Shown: positions 23,171-25,849 of the stretch, one piece after another
Numbering within the stretch: position 1 is the stretch's first letter
How the letters are laid out: the number at the start of each line of letters is the position of its first letter
DNA from: Firmicutes bacterium UBA6132
GTDB lineage: Bacteria > Bacillota_A > Clostridia > Tissierellales > Sedimentibacteraceae
Length of the DNA: 25,849 nt
Assembly: GCA_002435835.1 (NCBI GenBank)
Contig: DIVM01000046.1
Span: 1-25,849, forward strand
Direction: 5' to 3'
Notes under the pieces: model-generated
Database searches by the model: none
The model's input: the letters and a program-made list of their open reading frames with translations, nothing else
Told to the model about the DNA's origin: nothing
Made by a program: the position numbers and the translations under genes

Positions 23171-24325
23171 ATGAAAAGAAAAATTAAAGTTCTATTTTTT
23201 ACTGGTAATAGATCTGAATATGGATTGCTCGCGCCCATTATCAGAAGGATTAGTCATGATCATGAAATGGAATATAGTCTCATTGTTTCAGGAACTCATT
23301 TGTCAATAAAATATGGGGGTACCATTAAGGAGATCGAGCATGACGGACTCAAAATTGACTATAAAATTGATATCGGTTCATCGGGAAATTCTAATCAAGA
23401 CGTGGTATTTGAGGTGAGTGACTTAATCAGAAAAATTAGTCTGATTTTGGCAAAGACAGTCCCCGATTTCTTTTTTGTATTGGGAGATAGATATGAAACC
23501 TTTGCAGCTGCACAAGCAGCTTTTTTTCACAAAATTCCAATAGCCCACAGCGGTGGTGGAAATATCACAGAAGGTGGATGTTTTGACGATACTATAAGGC
23601 ATTTGATAACAAAAATGGCTTCATTGCATTTTGTTACATGTAAAGAAAATGAGGAAAACATTAAAAAGTTGGGGGAGGAATCATGGCGTATTGTGTTAGC
23701 GGGATCGCCAGTAGTAGAAACAGTTTTAAATGAAAAATTATTAAGTAAAGAAGAGCTTGAAGAAGACCTGCACATAGATTTTAATAAACCTGTTATTTTG
23801 TTTACACAACATCCTGTAGCTTCAAATTGGAATGATTCACGGGTTCAAGTAAGAGAGTCTTTGAAAGCATTAAAAGAAACAGGACATCAAGTGATTATTA
23901 CCTATCCAAATAGTGATGCAGGTGGAGCAGAAATAATTGAAGAGTACAATGAATGGTCATTTTACGATAAATTTACTTTTATTGGGTATTTGGGCAGAAT
24001 AAAATACTTAAGTTTAATGAAATATGTTAATGTAGTTGTCGGTAATTCTAGTAGTGGTTTATTAGAAACGCCAATATTTAAAATTCCATCTGTGAATATT
24101 GGTGATAGACAGAAAGGTAGAATTAGATCAACAAATGTTATTGATGTCAACTATTCAGCAGATGAGATAATTAACGCAATTGAAAAGAGTATCAAAGATA
24201 AGCATTTTCTTGAAGACGTAAAGAATTGCTCAAACCCTTTTGGCGATGGGAAAACATCGGAGATAATTCTAAATTGTTTAAAAGAAAATCACAACAATCA
24301 CAAATTATTATTTAAGACGCTATAG
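23171..24325 (+). CDS. legG: NeuC/LegG-type hydrolysing NDP-sugar 2-epimerase
   Basis: The 384-residue GT-B-fold enzyme reads TGNRSEYGLL (11-20), SGTHLS, VLGDRYETFAAAQAAF, PIAHSGGGNITEGGCFDD and a late GNSSSGLLE, the NeuC/LegG series. It releases the NDP and inverts C2, giving 2,4-diacetamido-2,4,6-trideoxymannose for LegI. I start at ATG 23171 (GGTGA just upstream); the open frame reaches back to 23120 inside the legI 3' end, but those residues overlap and do not resemble the family. The gap from legI is 26 bases. Confidence 0.92.
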   Translation: MKRKIKVLFFTGNRSEYGLLAPIIRRISHDHEMEYSLIVSGTHLSIKYGGTIKEIEHDGLKIDYKIDIGSSGNSNQDVVFEVSDLIRKISLILAKTVPDFFFVLGDRYETFAAAQAAFFHKIPIAHSGGGNITEGGCFDDTIRHLITKMASLHFVTCKENEENIKKLGEESWRIVLAGSPVVETVLNEKLLSKEELEEDLHIDFNKPVILFTQHPVASNWNDSRVQVRESLKALKETGHQVIITYPNSDAGGAEIIEEYNEWSFYDKFTFIGYLGRIKYLSLMKYVNVVVGNSSSGLLETPIFKIPSVNIGDRQKGRIRSTNVIDVNYSADEIINAIEKSIKDKHFLEDVKNCSNPFGDGKTSEIILNCLKENHNNHKLLFKTL

Positions 24326-24339
24326 TCAAAGGAGCCTAT

Positions 24340-24864
24340 ATGGAGTTTGAGATTGGCATTTGCAAATACGGATATGAACATATTCCATTAAAAATAAAAT
24401 GGATTAATGATCCTTATGTAAATAAATATCTACATTATAATTTACCAATAGATGAGGTTAATGAAAAACAGTGGTTAAGTAAGGTAATTGATGATAAGTC
24501 GAGACATGATTGTGTGATAGAAGTAGTGAAAGAAAATGAGCATATTCCAGTAGGATTGATAGGCCTTATTCATATTGACAATAGCAATAGAAAAGCAGAA
24601 TTTTATGTATCAATAGGAGAGCATGAATTTAATAATAAAGGTATTGCTTATTTAGCCTCAATGAAATTTCTTAGAGATACTTTATATTCACTAAATTTGA
24701 ATAAGGTTTATCTTTACACAGAAGTCGAAAATAATAAAGCACAGATACTATTCGAGAAAATTGGATTTATGAAAGAAGGGCTGCTGAGGTCCGATTTGAT
24801 TTACAATGGGAAAATGATTAATAGATACATTTACGGTCTGTTAATCGAAGATTTCTTTGATTGA
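24340..24864 (+). CDS. GNAT N-acetyltransferase, probable LegH role
   Basis: The 174-residue protein has a RimJ/RimL/PseH-like GNAT fold: NDPYVNKYLHY near the N-terminus, VGLIGLIHIDNSNRKAEFYVSIGE (strands around residues 71-94), the acetyl-CoA region NNKGIAYLASM (98-108), VYLYTEVENNKAQILFEKIGFMKEG (118-142), and RYIYGLL at the end. In the Leg pathway an acetyltransferase acetylates the 4-amino group made by LegC. Position right after LegG supports this, although PseH-like and protein N-acetylating relatives look alike. AAAGGAG precedes ATG 24340. Confidence 0.75.
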   Translation: MEFEIGICKYGYEHIPLKIKWINDPYVNKYLHYNLPIDEVNEKQWLSKVIDDKSRHDCVIEVVKENEHIPVGLIGLIHIDNSNRKAEFYVSIGEHEFNNKGIAYLASMKFLRDTLYSLNLNKVYLYTEVENNKAQILFEKIGFMKEGLLRSDLIYNGKMINRYIYGLLIEDFFD

Positions 24865-24887
24865 GAAGACAATCTTAGTTAGGGAAG

Positions 24888-25849
24888 GTGAGAATAATTA
24901 ATAAAGTTAAACTAGTTAATATTCAAACTCCAATTATTAAATTGAAAAATAAGATTGGTGAAACATCAATCTACATGAAACGTGATGATTTAATAGATTT
25001 TTATTTTGGGGGTAATAAAGTAAGACTATATGAATACATAGCTGCTGATATCATTGTCAAGAATGCAAAAAAAATAATTACTTTCGGAAGTGTTCACTCT
25101 AACCATGTAAGAGTTACTGCTGCTATAGCAGCGTACTTAGGACTAGCATGTGATGTTATTATCATTCACCAAGATATTGATTTTTCATATTTAGTTCAGG
25201 GAAATAGCCTATTAGTAGATTTAATAGGTGTGGAGAAATATTTTTGCAGTGCTGAGAACGCTAGAGAATATATTGATGACCACTTATATAATCAAGAAAA
25301 GCAAGGCATTAACTATTATTTTGTACCAGGGGGAGGTCACATGCCGATCGCAGCAAAGGCATACTCTGATACAATGGGCGAAATACTTGATCAAAGTAAA
25401 AGATTAAGTGTAAATTTCGATGCAATCTTTTTGCCTACCGGGACTGGAACGACTCAAGCTGGCCTAATTCATGGAAAAGATAAATTTAAATATAATGGAG
25501 AAATTTTTGGAATTACTGTAGCTAGAGATCCTCAAAGATGCAAAAAAGAAGTACTCAATATGTTAACCGGGTTGACTGAAATTGAATCTCAAGATATTGA
25601 CGTTAAAGAGCAAAATATTAATATCCTCGATAATGAGGGGATTAAATATGGAGAAATCAATGACAGGGTTATAACGGTTATGAAAGATATTGCTAAGTCT
25701 GATGGTATACTCATTGATCCCATTTACAATGCGAAAAGTTTTTATGTAATGACAAAATATGCGACCAAAATTAATAGCTTTTCAAATATATTATACTTAA
25801 ACACAGGAGGCACACCGAATATTTTTACAGAAGAGTTTAGCAAAAAGGT
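24888..25849 (+). CDS. PLP-dependent ACC deaminase/D-cysteine desulfhydrase-like protein (3' partial)
   Basis: An open frame of 320 codons runs off the window. It reads like a fold-type II PLP enzyme of the ACC deaminase/D-cysteine desulfhydrase branch: IYMKRDDL (28-35), GGNKVRL with the probable PLP lysine K44, GSVHSNHVRVTAA (the SNH loop), YYFVPGGG, the phosphate-binding GTGTTQAGL, and GILIDPIYNAKS. The start is uncertain: GTG 24888 lies within the AGGGAAGGTGAG site; the next candidate is a rare ATT at 24897. It is the next gene after the acetyltransferase, by 23 bases. It is not part of the known legionaminic-acid route, so it may supply or destroy an amino-acid decoration, or belong to the next transcription unit. 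Confidence 0.8.
   Translation, partial: MRIINKVKLVNIQTPIIKLKNKIGETSIYMKRDDLIDFYFGGNKVRLYEYIAADIIVKNAKKIITFGSVHSNHVRVTAAIAAYLGLACDVIIIHQDIDFSYLVQGNSLLVDLIGVEKYFCSAENAREYIDDHLYNQEKQGINYYFVPGGGHMPIAAKAYSDTMGEILDQSKRLSVNFDAIFLPTGTGTTQAGLIHGKDKFKYNGEIFGITVARDPQRCKKEVLNMLTGLTEIESQDIDVKEQNINILDNEGIKYGEINDRVITVMKDIAKSDGILIDPIYNAKSFYVMTKYATKINSFSNILYLNTGGTPNIFTEEFSKK

Overview
The window looks like a chromosomal stretch of a low-GC, spore-forming Firmicute of the Clostridia/Tissierellia type. The reasons are AT-rich DNA (roughly 30% GC by eye), strong AGGAGG-type ribosome binding sites, two S-layer-homology (SLH) proteins, a Spo0E-like phosphatase, a split CpsC/CpsD-type tyrosine kinase system with a PHP-type phosphatase, and class I cyclic-di-GMP riboswitches of the clostridial kind. 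I cannot name the species. All genes supported here are on the + strand.

Region 1 (1-2424) is a regulatory region. It holds the 3' end of a coiled-coil gene and two similar modules, each made of promoter, c-di-GMP-I riboswitch and terminator. The first precedes a small Spo0E-like gene. The second precedes a tyrosine-kinase (CpsD-like) gene broken by an in-frame TGA. A 614-base gap follows, containing a hairpin and a 160-base tract with no G on the + strand.

Region 2 (2425-8353) is a surface-polymer control and cell-wall operon: Wzz/CpsC-like chain-length protein, CpsD-like BY-kinase, CpsB-like phosphatase, two secreted SLH proteins and an unrecognised membrane-anchored protein.

Region 3 (8354-25849) starts with a third c-di-GMP-I riboswitch and then a long gene string: UDP-GlcNAc 4,6-dehydratase (WbpM/PglF/EpsC type), PIG-L deacetylase, PglC-like initiating phosphoglycosyl transferase, WbqC-like protein, GT4 glycosyltransferase, asparagine-synthase-like protein, a probable sialyltransferase-like protein, and a MurJ/MviN-family flippase. 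A nearly complete GDP-linked legionaminic-acid pathway follows (LegB, LegC, PtmE, LegI, LegG and a LegH-like acetyltransferase), then a PLP-dependent ACC deaminase/D-cysteine desulfhydrase-like gene cut by the window end. CMP-legionaminate synthetase (LegF), PtmA/PtmF and a Wzy polymerase are not seen and may lie downstream.

Inferred picture: the cell makes an exopolysaccharide or surface glycan carrying a legionaminic-acid-type nonulosonate. Its synthesis appears to be gated by c-di-GMP at transcription level and by tyrosine phosphorylation at protein level. The same second messenger may also act on a Spo0E-like sporulation phosphatase. The riboswitches, motifs and the stop codon are read directly from sequence; the regulatory direction and final glycan are inference.
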